Assembly: GCF_039634365.2 (NCBI RefSeq)
Contig: NZ_CP155079.2
Location: forward strand, 3,348,001 to 3,412,000
DNA length: 64,000 nucleotides
DNA from: Mucilaginibacter sp. PAMB04168
GTDB taxonomy: Bacteria; Bacteroidota; Bacteroidia; Sphingobacteriales; Sphingobacteriaceae
Direction: 5' to 3'
The translations under genes and the position numbers were made by a program. Under the pieces are notes generated by a model. It was given only the letters and a program-made list of their open reading frames with translations. It was not told the origin of the DNA and did not search any database. This document shows, piece by piece, positions 20,364-30,442 of the stretch; positions within the stretch are counted from its first letter, which is position 1; every line of letters begins with the position of its first letter.

Positions 20364-21323
20364 ATGTTTTACCACCTTCAAAAATTAATCAACCCTATCG
20401 TTGCCGACGAACCAGATCCGGCCGCTGCTAATGCTTTACAAGAGGGCCTAGGCGGGCAGTTTGGTGAAATGCGTACCATGATGCAGTTTCTGTTTCAAAG
20501 TTTCAACTTTAGGGGCGACGGCATTCCTTACCTCGATCTTATTCAGGGTATAGGCATTGAAGAGATTAGCCACGTAGAGCTGATTTCTAAAACCATCGCT
20601 CAACTGCTTGACGGTGCACCGGGTTACAATGGAGACAAATTTGACACCCCGGGTAAAGGTGGCGAAGCAACGCTTGATATCGGTAAACTTGCTAAAAACC
20701 CGCATCACTTTATTCATGGTGCACAAGGGGCATTACCTGTTGATGCTGCCGGCAATCCATGGAGCGGATCTTATGTACATAACCACGGCAACCTAGTGCT
20801 CGACCTGATGGACAACCTGGTATTAGAGGCTACGGGTCGTTTGCAAAAATCCCGCATCTACCAGATGTCTTCAAACAAAACACTACGTGCAACCGTCTCG
20901 TTCCTGATCGTTCGTGACGAGGCACACCAAATGGCTTTCGCTAAAGCGCTAGAAACACTGGGTGTAGATTGGGCTAAGGTATTACCAGTTCCAAAATTTG
21001 ACTCGTCTCAGTACCCGGAAGTAAAAAAACTATTGGATGCAGGATTACACCGTGAGCAATACCACTTCCGTTTAGATTCTTCGGAGATGGAGAAAATATT
21101 TAGTGGCAGTGCGCCTGCTAACGATGGCACAGAACTGGTTACTAAAAAAGAACCCGACAACTCTTACGATATACCGGTGGCACCAGAAAGACCAGAAGAA
21201 TTTGCACCTGGACTTGATCCGGAAATGCAGGATTTAGCTGACGCCTTAAATGAGTTTAAGGAGAAAACCCTAAAAAATATGGAAGAAAAAGCGGGACCAA
21301 ACCCACGAAAAAAGAAACAATAA
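20364..21323 (+). CDS. Manganese (non-haem) catalase
   Basis: 319 residues. It breaks down hydrogen peroxide to water and oxygen at a dimanganese site in the cytoplasm. The expected ligands fit the family pattern with a small offset: Glu35 (FGEMRT), Glu67 and His70 (EEISHVE), Glu155 (VLEATG) and His188 (DEAHQM). The four-helix core spans about 20-200, followed by a beta-rich and charged tail ending in lysines. The gene stands alone between a divergent regulator and a convergent operon, and has its own strong terminator, so it is probably monocistronic. The role in peroxide defence is from family knowledge. Confidence 0.93.
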   Translation: MFYHLQKLINPIVADEPDPAAANALQEGLGGQFGEMRTMMQFLFQSFNFRGDGIPYLDLIQGIGIEEISHVELISKTIAQLLDGAPGYNGDKFDTPGKGGEATLDIGKLAKNPHHFIHGAQGALPVDAAGNPWSGSYVHNHGNLVLDLMDNLVLEATGRLQKSRIYQMSSNKTLRATVSFLIVRDEAHQMAFAKALETLGVDWAKVLPVPKFDSSQYPEVKKLLDAGLHREQYHFRLDSSEMEKIFSGSAPANDGTELVTKKEPDNSYDIPVAPERPEEFAPGLDPEMQDLADALNEFKEKTLKNMEEKAGPNPRKKKQ

Positions 21324-21359
21324 CAAAAAAGGAGGCTTTCGCCTCCTTTTTTGTTATTG
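21318..21359 (+). terminator. Rho-independent terminator of the catalase gene
   Basis: Perfect 19-bp inverted repeat (21318-21336 with 21341-21359, loop TTTC). The GC core GGAGGC/GCCTCC is followed by a T-run. The catalase stop codon (21321-21323) lies inside the left arm. Confidence 0.9.
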
Positions 21360-21493
21360 CATAATTTATTTTAGCTGCCTTGCTGAAATGATTTCCAATT
21401 AAAAAGGGAATGAGTTAAAAATGGGGCAAAGTTATAATATGGATACAAGCGCTAATCTGCATTGAATAGATTGCCCCTCGCTAACACTACATG

Positions 21494-21529
21494 AAAAAAG
21501 CTACCTTGTTATAAATAAGGTAGCTTTTT
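21494..21529 (-). terminator. Terminator of the metalloprotease operon
   Basis: 13-bp inverted repeat (21495-21507 with 21517-21529, 9-nt loop) with A-tract and T-tract flanks. It serves minus-strand transcripts ending after the metalloprotease gene and could also act on plus-strand readthrough from the catalase. Confidence 0.8.
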
Positions 21530-21543
21530 AATTAAGTCATTTG

Positions 21544-24084
21544 TTATTTTACAAGGCCTGTCCTATCGGCAGCAAACTTCTTAGTGATCATTGCATCCAT
21601 TTCCTGTAAATGCAAACGCGTCAGTTGGTTAAGTTTTGTTGCTTTTGACCTTTGCCTAAACAAGGATTGCAATTGCTGCAACTCGGCTTTTAGCATAGCA
21701 TTAATATCAGTTATCGTGAAATGATACGTGTTTCCCATAAAAATGGTGCTCATCTCATTTGCAAGAAACGCCTGTTCGGTTAACCGATATATGTACAGCT
21801 TTTGCACAGTACGGCGGTAAACATCAACATTTCCACCAGCATACACCTCTTTAAATATACCTTGACGAAGATCTGTCAGCAAGTTATTTAAAGTGTAAAC
21901 TTTAACTTTGCTTTCCAGTTGGTCGGTGTACATATGACTTAACCGCATACGTGTAATCAGCGAATTCAGTGCATTCTCTTGCAAACGGCTCAACTCTAAC
22001 GGAAAGCTTAAAGCAAAAGATGACTGCAGATCAGGAGTATTAAGCCACGTAGGTGTGTTAAACACCTGTCTGTTCAAAAAAGCTACAGCTTGTTTTTGAC
22101 GATTGTAAGGTACCGGTTCGTAGCTTGGCAAATGTTCGCCATTTAAACGCACGGTATGGTAAGTGCCGCCCACGTTCTTTATCACATGACCGATGTACAT
22201 CGACAATTGCCCCCATACGCCGTTATATCCTTCAAGGAGATTTTCCTGGTCTTCTTCCGGTTTATTGAGCCATTGTTTTAACTGGGGCACAATGCGTTTA
22301 AGGTTCTTAATACCATATTCGCTTGCTAATACCGAATTGTTGCCTAGGTCCTCGTTTTGTGAACGGGGGTCAAATGGTTCCATCTCGTTACCAAACCATA
22401 AGCGATGATTTTTAGCCAACGAGTCGGTTACCACCTTAACCATGCTTTTATGTTCTTCTGCCTCATTAGCGAATTCGGGACGCCAGGTATAGCCAAATTT
22501 AATAGCCCATCTGTCATAGTCGCCTATGCGTGGGAACAAACCCTTTTCACCAATATTATCTTCGGGTTGGGCCACATAATTAAACCGTGCATAATCCATG
22601 ATTGATGGGGTATGACCGTGTGCCTCCACCCATGCTTTGTTACGTAAGTTCTCGACCGGTACAGTTGAACTGGAACCGAAATTGTGTAATAACCCCAGCG
22701 TATGGCCAACTTCGTGCGATGAAACGAAGCGGATAAGTGACCCCATCAGCTTATCATCCAATTCGGGCTTGCGCACACGTGCATCAACAGCGCCGGTCTG
22801 TAATCTGTACCACTGCTGTAAAAGCGACATTACATTGTGATACCAGAAAATGTGACTTTCGATAATTTCGCCGCTACGTGGGTCTGAAATGCTTGGACCC
22901 ATTGCATTGGCTACAACAGATGGCCGGTAAATGATTGCCGAGTGATTGGCATCATCAATGCTCCAGGTGCTATCTTGTGCCTTGGTGGGTGCTTCTTTAG
23001 CTATCACTGCATTTTTAAAACCGGCTGCTTCAAAGGCCTTTTGCCAGTCGTTAACGCCTTGCATTAAATAAGGTATCCATTTGCGTGGTGTTACCGGGTC
23101 TATGTAAAACACAATAGGTTTTTCAGGCTCAACCAGTTCGCCCCGCTTATATTTTTCTTCGTCGCCTGGCTTCGGATTTAAACGCCATCTTTTAATATAA
23201 GTGGTAGTGCCTACACCTTGTGGCTTTACGTCAAAGTCTCTGAAAGACGTGGTAAAATATCCTACCCGCTCATCCTGCAGCCTGGGGCGCATAGCTTTAA
23301 TGGGGAGTAATACCAGCGAGGTATTTAACTCTACCGTGTAACTTGAATTGGTTGGATTCATCCCGGCGGCATAGGTTTTAACCGTATGGATTTCAACATT
23401 GGTTGGGAAGGTGTGGATGTAATCGACATAGCTTTTGTCGTTTTGCTGCCCGCCCATACCAGCTTTATCTTTGAATTCTTTTCTTTGGAAATAAATTACG
23501 TCATTATCCGTATTTAAAAACTCGGTAACATCTACCACCATAGCTGTTGAATCGGGCGTATATGAAACCACTGGAAAAGCTGCCATAATGGTACTCACAT
23601 TATTCTTTACTACGCTTGCGTACATACTAGACGTACTATCCTTTGCGTATTCCCTGAATGACTGGCGGCGCATAAACAGTTTATTGTCTGGCCCTTTTTC
23701 AAAAGTATAAACACTTTCGCCAATTTGATCACCTGCGTAGCCCATACTTCCATTTCGCATGTCTGATGATGCTTTGGAAATGCGGCTTACAGTAAGAATT
23801 TCCCGGCCTAATATATTCTTAGGAACTTCAAAATAATATTTTGCATCGGTTTTATGTACAGTTATAAATCCTCGGTTTGTTTTGGTGCCCTTAGTTACTA
23901 TAGTTGCATAAGGTTTTAGGGCCGTTGCTCTTTTCAGACTATCAGCCCGTCTTTGCGCTGCATCTACAGCTGTTAGCGGGCGTACGGGCGCCGCCTTCTT
24001 TTTATGCAGCAATCTACAAGCCGGCGCAAGTAATACCGTGCCAGTTGCAAATGCCACGAGAAGCATGTTTTTGTTAAAATTCAT
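21544..24084 (-). CDS. Secreted zinc-dependent metalloprotease (DUF5117/DUF4953 type)
   Basis: 846 residues. The lipoprotein-like signal ends at Cys23 (LLAPAC). The catalytic motif HEVGHTLGLLHNF, near residue 455, is an extended HExxHxxGxxH zinc site of the metzincin kind, with a following SIMDY that fits the Met-turn. The N-terminal third (TKGTKTNRGFITVHKTD, YYFEVPKNILGREILTVSRI) matches the DUF5118/DUF5117 region usual in Bacteroidota homologues. The gene starts 9 bp after the SusD stop, at the end of a sigma/FecR-SusCD operon, so it probably makes peptides for that transporter at or outside the outer membrane. That coupling is inferred from context. Confidence 0.9.
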   Translation of the reverse strand: MNFNKNMLLVAFATGTVLLAPACRLLHKKKAAPVRPLTAVDAAQRRADSLKRATALKPYATIVTKGTKTNRGFITVHKTDAKYYFEVPKNILGREILTVSRISKASSDMRNGSMGYAGDQIGESVYTFEKGPDNKLFMRRQSFREYAKDSTSSMYASVVKNNVSTIMAAFPVVSYTPDSTAMVVDVTEFLNTDNDVIYFQRKEFKDKAGMGGQQNDKSYVDYIHTFPTNVEIHTVKTYAAGMNPTNSSYTVELNTSLVLLPIKAMRPRLQDERVGYFTTSFRDFDVKPQGVGTTTYIKRWRLNPKPGDEEKYKRGELVEPEKPIVFYIDPVTPRKWIPYLMQGVNDWQKAFEAAGFKNAVIAKEAPTKAQDSTWSIDDANHSAIIYRPSVVANAMGPSISDPRSGEIIESHIFWYHNVMSLLQQWYRLQTGAVDARVRKPELDDKLMGSLIRFVSSHEVGHTLGLLHNFGSSSTVPVENLRNKAWVEAHGHTPSIMDYARFNYVAQPEDNIGEKGLFPRIGDYDRWAIKFGYTWRPEFANEAEEHKSMVKVVTDSLAKNHRLWFGNEMEPFDPRSQNEDLGNNSVLASEYGIKNLKRIVPQLKQWLNKPEEDQENLLEGYNGVWGQLSMYIGHVIKNVGGTYHTVRLNGEHLPSYEPVPYNRQKQAVAFLNRQVFNTPTWLNTPDLQSSFALSFPLELSRLQENALNSLITRMRLSHMYTDQLESKVKVYTLNNLLTDLRQGIFKEVYAGGNVDVYRRTVQKLYIYRLTEQAFLANEMSTIFMGNTYHFTITDINAMLKAELQQLQSLFRQRSKATKLNQLTRLHLQEMDAMITKKFAADRTGLVK

Positions 24085-24093
24085 TGTAGTTTG

Positions 24094-25461
24094 TTATCTC
24101 GGATTCTGTGTAATTTCAGGGTTTAATAAAATATACTTTTCGGCAATTGGGAAGGTATACCGGTTACTACCAGGCTCAAGTGTATAGGTGGCATCTTTAA
24201 ATTTGCGGGTAACAGTTGAAATAAAACCAGCATCTTTACTCAAACGGCGCTGATCAAACCAGCGGTAACCGCGGCCCATAAATTCGCGCTGACGCTCATC
24301 AATTACCACATGTAAAGCGGCGTTGGCGTTAGCAGCAGCCAGGTCATAATATTCGGCAGGCTTAAAGCGCTTTTTACGCAGCGTATTCACGGCATCCATT
24401 GCATTGGCGGTGTTGCCGGCACGCGCTTCGCACTCAGCTTTAATCAACAGCATTTCGGGCACGCTCGGGCCAATATAAAGCCCGTCGGAAAGTAAACGCT
24501 GACGGAATAGCCCCCTCCCTACTGTAAAGTTCGTTCCGCCTATTAAAGCAGCGTCTCTAGTGAAAACCACATAGCGCAGGTCTTTAGGATCGTATAAGCT
24601 TACAGAATTAGGGTTAAGCGGAAGGTTAGTAATGAACTGACTAGTACGTTTAAAAAACATCTCTTCGGGGTTGGCCAGTTTAAGTGGCAACACTGGGTTT
24701 GCTGCTAGGTAATTATTCAGGTCCAGCAAGCCGTTTTTTAATGAAAGCGCAAGGTTAGCATAACGCTCAGCTTCGGCAAACTCGCGTGTGTTAAGGCATA
24801 GGCGGGCCATTAGCGCATAAACCGCCATTTTTGATGGGTTGACATTATAAATTGGCACATCAGGCAGGTAGGGCAACGCATTCATCAAATCTGCTCTAAC
24901 CTGATCATACACCTGTTTTACCGATGCACGGGTAAGGTCAGCAAACAGGTTGGGCGTTAGTAGTAACGGCACACCCGGATCTGAGGCAGAAGTAGCCGCA
25001 TCATATTGCTTGCCGTACATGTTTACCAGCGTAAAATAGGCATAAGCACGATGCACCATGGCCCAGGCCTCAATGGCTTTCTTTTGATCGTCGGTACCTT
25101 GTTCGCTAGTCATAACGCCGGCCACAACCGTATTAAAAATATTGATGCTTTTATACAGATTGCTCCAGTCAATATCTTCTTCTGTAGAGGTATATATTTT
25201 ATCGGCCCAGATATAGGCATTTGCAGCGGCACTTGGGGTTAGGCGAGTGTACCAGGTATTGTCTTCAACGCCATAATCATCGGCCATTAAAACGGGATAG
25301 TAGTAACCAGGCTCAATGGTTAAGCCTGCATTTAATAGCGCTTGATAATCAGATGTGTATTTTAAGGCCCTTACCGACTCGGGCGGAATTTCCACATATT
25401 TACGGCAGGCGCTGGCACAAAGCAACAGGCAGCTTAAAATCAATAAATTAACTTTATTCAT
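24094..25461 (-). CDS. SusD/RagB-family outer-membrane lipoprotein
   Basis: 455 residues with a lipoprotein signal ending at Cys19 (LCASAC). It has SusD features throughout: NIFNTVVAGV, AWAMVHRAYAYFTLVNMYGKQYDAATS, ARLCLNTREFAEAERYANLAL and RQREFMGRGYRWFDQRRLSKD at the C-terminal end. It lies 14 bp downstream of a SusC gene with an STN domain and 9 bp upstream of a metalloprotease gene. As the lid of that transporter it would bind the operon's substrate; peptides are more likely than glycans given the protease, though this is not proven. Confidence 0.92.
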   Translation of the reverse strand: MNKVNLLILSCLLLCASACRKYVEIPPESVRALKYTSDYQALLNAGLTIEPGYYYPVLMADDYGVEDNTWYTRLTPSAAANAYIWADKIYTSTEEDIDWSNLYKSINIFNTVVAGVMTSEQGTDDQKKAIEAWAMVHRAYAYFTLVNMYGKQYDAATSASDPGVPLLLTPNLFADLTRASVKQVYDQVRADLMNALPYLPDVPIYNVNPSKMAVYALMARLCLNTREFAEAERYANLALSLKNGLLDLNNYLAANPVLPLKLANPEEMFFKRTSQFITNLPLNPNSVSLYDPKDLRYVVFTRDAALIGGTNFTVGRGLFRQRLLSDGLYIGPSVPEMLLIKAECEARAGNTANAMDAVNTLRKKRFKPAEYYDLAAANANAALHVVIDERQREFMGRGYRWFDQRRLSKDAGFISTVTRKFKDATYTLEPGSNRYTFPIAEKYILLNPEITQNPR

Positions 25462-25475
25462 GATAATGATTAGCG

Positions 25476-28400
25476 TTAGAGTGAAACATTGAGATTGAAC
25501 AGGTAGGTTGCACTTGGCGGCAGGTTGGTATACTGGCCGGTTACCTGGTAATCCGGATCTACACCATCTTTATTGGCCCGCCAGATAAGACCCAGGTTAG
25601 TAACCGAGAAGCCCACATTAACTGCTTTAAGAAAAGGTGCCTTACGAAGTATTGTCTGTGGCAGGTTATAGTTAAGGGACAGCTGTTGCAAGCGTACATT
25701 GCCGGCATCTCTCAAATTATAATCTGAATTAACAAACCAGGGCACGTTGTTAAAGGTGTTGTTACCTAAGCCGGGAATGTTAGTGTTAGCTTCATCACCT
25801 GGGTTACGCCAACGGTTTACCAAACGGGCGCTGTTGGCAACAAGCCCAGAGTAGCTGGTGCCGGTTGGGAACGATTCGGCATTAATATCTTTCATCAGGA
25901 ACTTATAACCAAGGCTGTAGCTGGCCCTCACGATAAGGGTAAGATTTTGATAACGCACGGTATTAGTCCAGCCGCCAAAGTAAGGCGGAGTTGTACGTCC
26001 GCCATAAATCAGGTCGGCGTTGGTTACGCTGCGCGAACCGTTAACGTTTAAAATGGCCCCATCAGCACCATAAATGCGCGACAGGCCTTTATTGTCCAAC
26101 CCGGCCCAACGATATACAAAAATGTTATCGCTGGGATAACCATCAGTAACCTGACTTAAACCAGCTATGCCGAAAGTACTTTTCAAGCGCTGATCGGTAA
26201 TCGTATTGGTGGCGTAGGAGAAGTTGAACGATGAATTCCAGTTCCAATCTTTCGTAGCAACAGGCACGCCGGTAACCATGAATTCTACGCCGCGGCCTTT
26301 AGCATTACCCGCATTATACTGTAATGAAGTATAACCGTAGGTAGCATTATAAGGTAGATTAACCAGCAAATTATAGTTGCGTTTCTGATAAACATCTGCT
26401 GATAATGACAACCTATCATTAAAAAAACCAACATCAATCCCTTCATTGATAGTGCGAGAAGTTTCCCAGGTAAGCTGGCTGTTGGCCGGCACTACAATAG
26501 AGGCAGTTGGCTGACCGGTATAAGAATCGTTTGAACCAAGACTTACAACTGCATAAGAGTTGCCTGTGTTTGGAATAGAACCACCTGTACCTAGAGTAGC
26601 ACGCACGTTAAGGCTGCTTATCCAGCTCACATCTTTCAAAAAATCTTCACGTTTGGCATTCCAGCGTAAGCCTGCCGAGTACAGTGGAATAGCACGTTGC
26701 CGACGGTCAAGGCCCTGGTTAGTGTAATCATCAAAACGAATACTACCGCTGGCGTAATACTTGTTTTGGAAAGAGTAGGTAGCTAAACCAAAATAGGAAA
26801 GATAGCGTTTGGTGTCTTTAAAAAGGGTACCGTCAGAATAGCCGAGACTTGATGAGCCGCCAAAAAGGGTAGCATAAGAAACGGTTGGGTTAACCGCTAC
26901 CGAGGTTGATGTTTCTTCATTGTATCCATAGCGGGTTTGCTGACCACCATTATATTTATACTGCCTGATCTCGGTACCACCTAAAAAATCAATGTGGTGA
27001 TCTTTCCAGCTTTTGTTAATATTTAGCTGACCGCGAACGCTGTAATCATCGTAAGTGCCATTGGTTGTTTTGTAAATACCGCCTTTAGGTACACCATATG
27101 TTGCAATGGCGCCTGTATAAGTAGTACCATTGTTAATTAGCAAGCGTGTATCATAACTGTTTTGATTTTGCAGATAGTATTCATTCGTTAATACCTTTTG
27201 GAACTGCCCTTGAACACTTAACGTCAGCCATGAGGTAATTATGCCCTTAATGGAAGTGCCTAAGCGCAGCGAATTTTTGGATAAGATGGTGTTGTTATAA
27301 TTCAGCTCATCTATAGCGTTATAACCAAATGGCAGGTAACCTATGCGTTGTAAACTATCAGCTGTGCGCTGGTTATAGGCAATTGGTTTGCTGATCGCAT
27401 TCCCGTTGGCATTAACCAGCATTTCATAAGGCGCAAAACCCCTAGAACCTGTACTTAGGGCCTGACTTGCAGCTCCGTTTATCTGGCTTTTTGAATTTAC
27501 ATAGTTAATGTTGGTAGCCACCATGATGTGACGGTTCAGGAAATCATTGTTTAAGTTAGAGGTAAGCGAGTACGTTTGGCCGTAATTACTGCGATAAACA
27601 GGAACGTCCTTTGAATAGTTAGCTGATAAATAATAGCTGCTATTGATACCGCCGCCAGATATTGACAGGTTGTGCTGCTGGGTTGTTGCACGTTGCAGCA
27701 GATATTCGCGCAGTTGGTCGCGGTTTGAGCGGTTGCCTAACACGTTTAGTGCTGAGTCGCGTTGAGCAACAGTGGCGGTACCTCTTTTTACCCTAAACAT
27801 CCATTCCTGCGCTTCGGTTACGGGGCCAGCCCTCCTATTTGAATTGGGGTCGGTAAAAAAGTTCTTGTCGAACATTTCCTGTTCCAAGTCAATATACTCG
27901 GCATTTGTCATGGCTTTTGCATTCGAAAAGTTTGCAGTAGCCGAAGTACTTAACGTAGTGTTGTAGTTGATGGTTGGCGCCGAACGCTGGCCTCTTTTGG
28001 TAGTAATTACAATAACGCCGTTGGCCGCAGAAGCGCCCCAGATAGATGCAGCCGCCGCATCTTTCAAAAATGTAATGCTCTCGATATCGTTCGGGTTGAT
28101 GGTGTTCATTACAGCATTAACCGATGTATTGGGCTTTGTAACCGTTGTTGGACTGTTGGGTCTATTAGGGTTAGCGCTGTTATCAGCAAATCCTGTGCTG
28201 ATAGTCACCAGGTTTTGATTCGCCGCCGGAAAACCATCGATCACTATCAAAGGCGGAGTGTTACCACTTGATAAGCTATTTGTGCTGCGCATCTGAATAG
28301 TATTGTTACGCACATCGAAACGCACACCGGGCACTTTACCTACCATACGTTCCAACAGGTTTACGCTTGGGGTAGCCTCAATATCTTTATCCGTTAATAC

Positions 28401-29099
28401 GCTGTATGAGCCGGTTGTAGCTCCTTTGCGTACTTGCTGATAACCGGTAGATACCACTACGTCCTCCAGATTTTGCGGCTTAGGCGACAGCTGGACCACC
28501 ATAGTTTCAGATGCAGTCTTTTCAATATTAGCATAGCCTATGTAAGAGAAAACCAGCACATCGTTATCCTTTATGTCTTTGAAAAGGAATGTACCTTTCT
28601 CATTAGTAAAAACCCGGCGCGTGGTGCCTTTAAGTGTCACATTCACGTTTGTTAGAGGTAAACCCGTCTCGGCATCTAGCACTTTGCCATTAGCATCAAT
28701 GTTGCTCAATAAGCTCACTACCTTTTGGAGCAAGGTTTTCTCCTGCGGCTTTATCACTACCGTTTTGTTCACAATGGTATAAGTAAGCGCATGGGGTATG
28801 AGTGTTTGGTCAAGTACTTTTTGCAGTGTTTCTCCTTTATAATTCACATTGAGTTTTTGCTGCTCATTTACTTTGCTGTCTTGCCAAAAAACATTATACC
28901 CTGTCTGTTTTCGAATTTCTGTAAACAATTCTTTGAAAGAAGCGTTTTGTTTGACGAAAGTGACCTTCTGTGCAAATCCGGCGGCGCTAACCTGGATAAG
29001 GAAGGCAGTCATAAAAAATACAGTAAGTTTCACGATGCGAATGACTGAGATGTTATTGCAGGCGGAATGCCCCGATCTATTTAGATCTTGAAATTTCAT
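25476..29099 (-). CDS. SusC-type TonB-dependent transducer with STN domain
   Basis: 1207 residues. After a hydrophobic export signal at about 22-44 (ending AGFAQ) comes a secretin/TonB short N-terminal (STN) domain at about 45-115 (SFKELFTEIRKQTGYNVFW), then a regulatory-like beta-sandwich at about 135-210, a plug at about 225-370 (LLERMVGKVPGVRFDVRN, FLKDAAAASIWGASAANGV) and the barrel, ending LFNLNVSL. The STN domain of such transducers contacts a FecR anti-sigma factor when ligand binds. The FecR and ECF sigma genes lie directly upstream, so the full signalling chain is present. Substrate unknown. Confidence 0.95.
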   Translation of the reverse strand: MKFQDLNRSGHSACNNISVIRIVKLTVFFMTAFLIQVSAAGFAQKVTFVKQNASFKELFTEIRKQTGYNVFWQDSKVNEQQKLNVNYKGETLQKVLDQTLIPHALTYTIVNKTVVIKPQEKTLLQKVVSLLSNIDANGKVLDAETGLPLTNVNVTLKGTTRRVFTNEKGTFLFKDIKDNDVLVFSYIGYANIEKTASETMVVQLSPKPQNLEDVVVSTGYQQVRKGATTGSYSVLTDKDIEATPSVNLLERMVGKVPGVRFDVRNNTIQMRSTNSLSSGNTPPLIVIDGFPAANQNLVTISTGFADNSANPNRPNSPTTVTKPNTSVNAVMNTINPNDIESITFLKDAAAASIWGASAANGVIVITTKRGQRSAPTINYNTTLSTSATANFSNAKAMTNAEYIDLEQEMFDKNFFTDPNSNRRAGPVTEAQEWMFRVKRGTATVAQRDSALNVLGNRSNRDQLREYLLQRATTQQHNLSISGGGINSSYYLSANYSKDVPVYRSNYGQTYSLTSNLNNDFLNRHIMVATNINYVNSKSQINGAASQALSTGSRGFAPYEMLVNANGNAISKPIAYNQRTADSLQRIGYLPFGYNAIDELNYNNTILSKNSLRLGTSIKGIITSWLTLSVQGQFQKVLTNEYYLQNQNSYDTRLLINNGTTYTGAIATYGVPKGGIYKTTNGTYDDYSVRGQLNINKSWKDHHIDFLGGTEIRQYKYNGGQQTRYGYNEETSTSVAVNPTVSYATLFGGSSSLGYSDGTLFKDTKRYLSYFGLATYSFQNKYYASGSIRFDDYTNQGLDRRQRAIPLYSAGLRWNAKREDFLKDVSWISSLNVRATLGTGGSIPNTGNSYAVVSLGSNDSYTGQPTASIVVPANSQLTWETSRTINEGIDVGFFNDRLSLSADVYQKRNYNLLVNLPYNATYGYTSLQYNAGNAKGRGVEFMVTGVPVATKDWNWNSSFNFSYATNTITDQRLKSTFGIAGLSQVTDGYPSDNIFVYRWAGLDNKGLSRIYGADGAILNVNGSRSVTNADLIYGGRTTPPYFGGWTNTVRYQNLTLIVRASYSLGYKFLMKDINAESFPTGTSYSGLVANSARLVNRWRNPGDEANTNIPGLGNNTFNNVPWFVNSDYNLRDAGNVRLQQLSLNYNLPQTILRKAPFLKAVNVGFSVTNLGLIWRANKDGVDPDYQVTGQYTNLPPSATYLFNLNVSL

Positions 29100-29165
29100 T
29101 ACATTTGTTTGTTAGTGATTTAGTTGAATGTGTGAATATGTCTCGGCTAAACACTGATCATTTTG

Positions 29166-29197
29166 GCCGGGGATGTTCCACCATTCCCGGCTTTTTT
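29166..29197. other. Hairpin between fecR-like and susC-like genes
   Basis: 8-bp stem (29166-29173 with 29184-29191, one G-T pair, 10-nt loop) followed by six T on the plus strand. It is terminator-shaped only for plus-strand transcription, where no gene lies upstream. In the minus-strand mRNA it sits in the 123-nt spacer before susC. Confidence 0.5.
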
Positions 29198-29222
29198 ATG
29201 TGTTTATCAGGCTGGATAAAAC

Positions 29223-30398
29223 TTATTGCATAGCAGTTACTCTCCTTCCTTCAATTTTAAAGTGAACAGAACCGGTTGTTTCCAAAACCTCAAGCAGTTC
29301 GGATATATTCTTAAAGCGTGATAAAGCCCCGCTAAATAGCTGTTTTTTCAACTCCTTGTCCTCAAATACAACCTCTACGTTATACCACCTTGAAACCTGC
29401 CTCATAATAGTTTCTAAGCTTTGTTGATTGTATAAGAACAAGCCGTTTTTCCATGCCATTGCCTCTTCCATATCTGCAGGTTGCACATCAATGTGATTAT
29501 TGGCTAATACAGCTTGCTGGCCTGGCTTAATATTTATACTATGCGCTGGTGTAATAATCTTAACACGGCCTTCCAACAAGGTGGTACTACTAACAGGTTC
29601 ATCATCATAAGCATTTACATCAAAATGAGTTCCCAGTACTTTAATTTGCTGGTTAGCTGTAATGACCCTAAAAGGGCTTTTTTCATTTTTGGCCACTTCG
29701 AAATAAGCTTCACCCGTGAGTTTTACGGCGCGTTCGGTTCCTTTAAATCTTACCGGGAAGGTTAATGCTGAAGCTGTGTTCAGCCAAACATGGCTGCCAT
29801 CCGAAAGCGTAACTTGAAACTGCCCTCCTTTGGGTGTTTTTAAAATGTTTACTGCAGTGTCGGTACCGACAGCAGAACCACGAGACTGAAAATCGTATAG
29901 TAATGCGCCATCAGCTGTTTTTTTAATAATAACCCCCTGTTCCTGGGCCACAGCTTTGTCATTGGTTCGGCTTAAATCAATTATCCGGCCGTTGGCCAGT
30001 GTTAGTGTGGCCTGAGTGTAGCCGGGTTTTATATCATTTTTATAACGTTTGGCAACGCTATTTTCAGAAGTGTGCTTTAACAGGTACAAACCCGTCGCCC
30101 CTATTAAGACTAGCACAGCTGCCGCTGCATACCTATACCAGGGTGTTATAGATCTAAGCTTGGATGATTGCCTGAACTTTTTGTTGGCTACTAAACGTTG
30201 GTAAAATGCACTTTTTGCCTCGTCTGGATAAGCAAATTCATCTGTCTTTAAATCCTGCCAAATTTTTTCCATGGCAGACCATATCTCCTCATCATTACCT
30301 GATAGCTTAAAGTGATGGATTAAGATTTGAAAATCTTCGCGACTTATGGTGTTGTCTGCAAACTGCTCAAGTAAGTTGGCAATAGTTTTATCTGTCAT
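29223..30398 (-). CDS. FecR-family anti-sigma factor
   Basis: 391 residues. A cytoplasmic N-terminal helix bundle at about 1-85 would bind the sigma factor. One membrane helix follows at about 85-107 (AAAAVLVLIGATGLYLL). The periplasmic FecR domain lies at about 180-285 (GGQFQVTLSDGSHVWLNTAS, GEAYFEVAKNEKSPFRV, LGTHFDVNAY), and the C-terminal DUF4974-like domain at about 315-390 (LETIMRQVSRWYNVEVVFED) is the part that contacts the STN domain of the transducer. It lies between the sigma factor gene and the transducer gene, the standard order, and should release or activate the sigma factor upon ligand binding outside. Confidence 0.95.
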   Translation of the reverse strand: MTDKTIANLLEQFADNTISREDFQILIHHFKLSGNDEEIWSAMEKIWQDLKTDEFAYPDEAKSAFYQRLVANKKFRQSSKLRSITPWYRYAAAAVLVLIGATGLYLLKHTSENSVAKRYKNDIKPGYTQATLTLANGRIIDLSRTNDKAVAQEQGVIIKKTADGALLYDFQSRGSAVGTDTAVNILKTPKGGQFQVTLSDGSHVWLNTASALTFPVRFKGTERAVKLTGEAYFEVAKNEKSPFRVITANQQIKVLGTHFDVNAYDDEPVSSTTLLEGRVKIITPAHSINIKPGQQAVLANNHIDVQPADMEEAMAWKNGLFLYNQQSLETIMRQVSRWYNVEVVFEDKELKKQLFSGALSRFKNISELLEVLETTGSVHFKIEGRRVTAMQ

Positions 30399-30442
30399 GT
30401 ATTAATACGGCCTTAACAAAGCCTTAATACTAACATTACACT

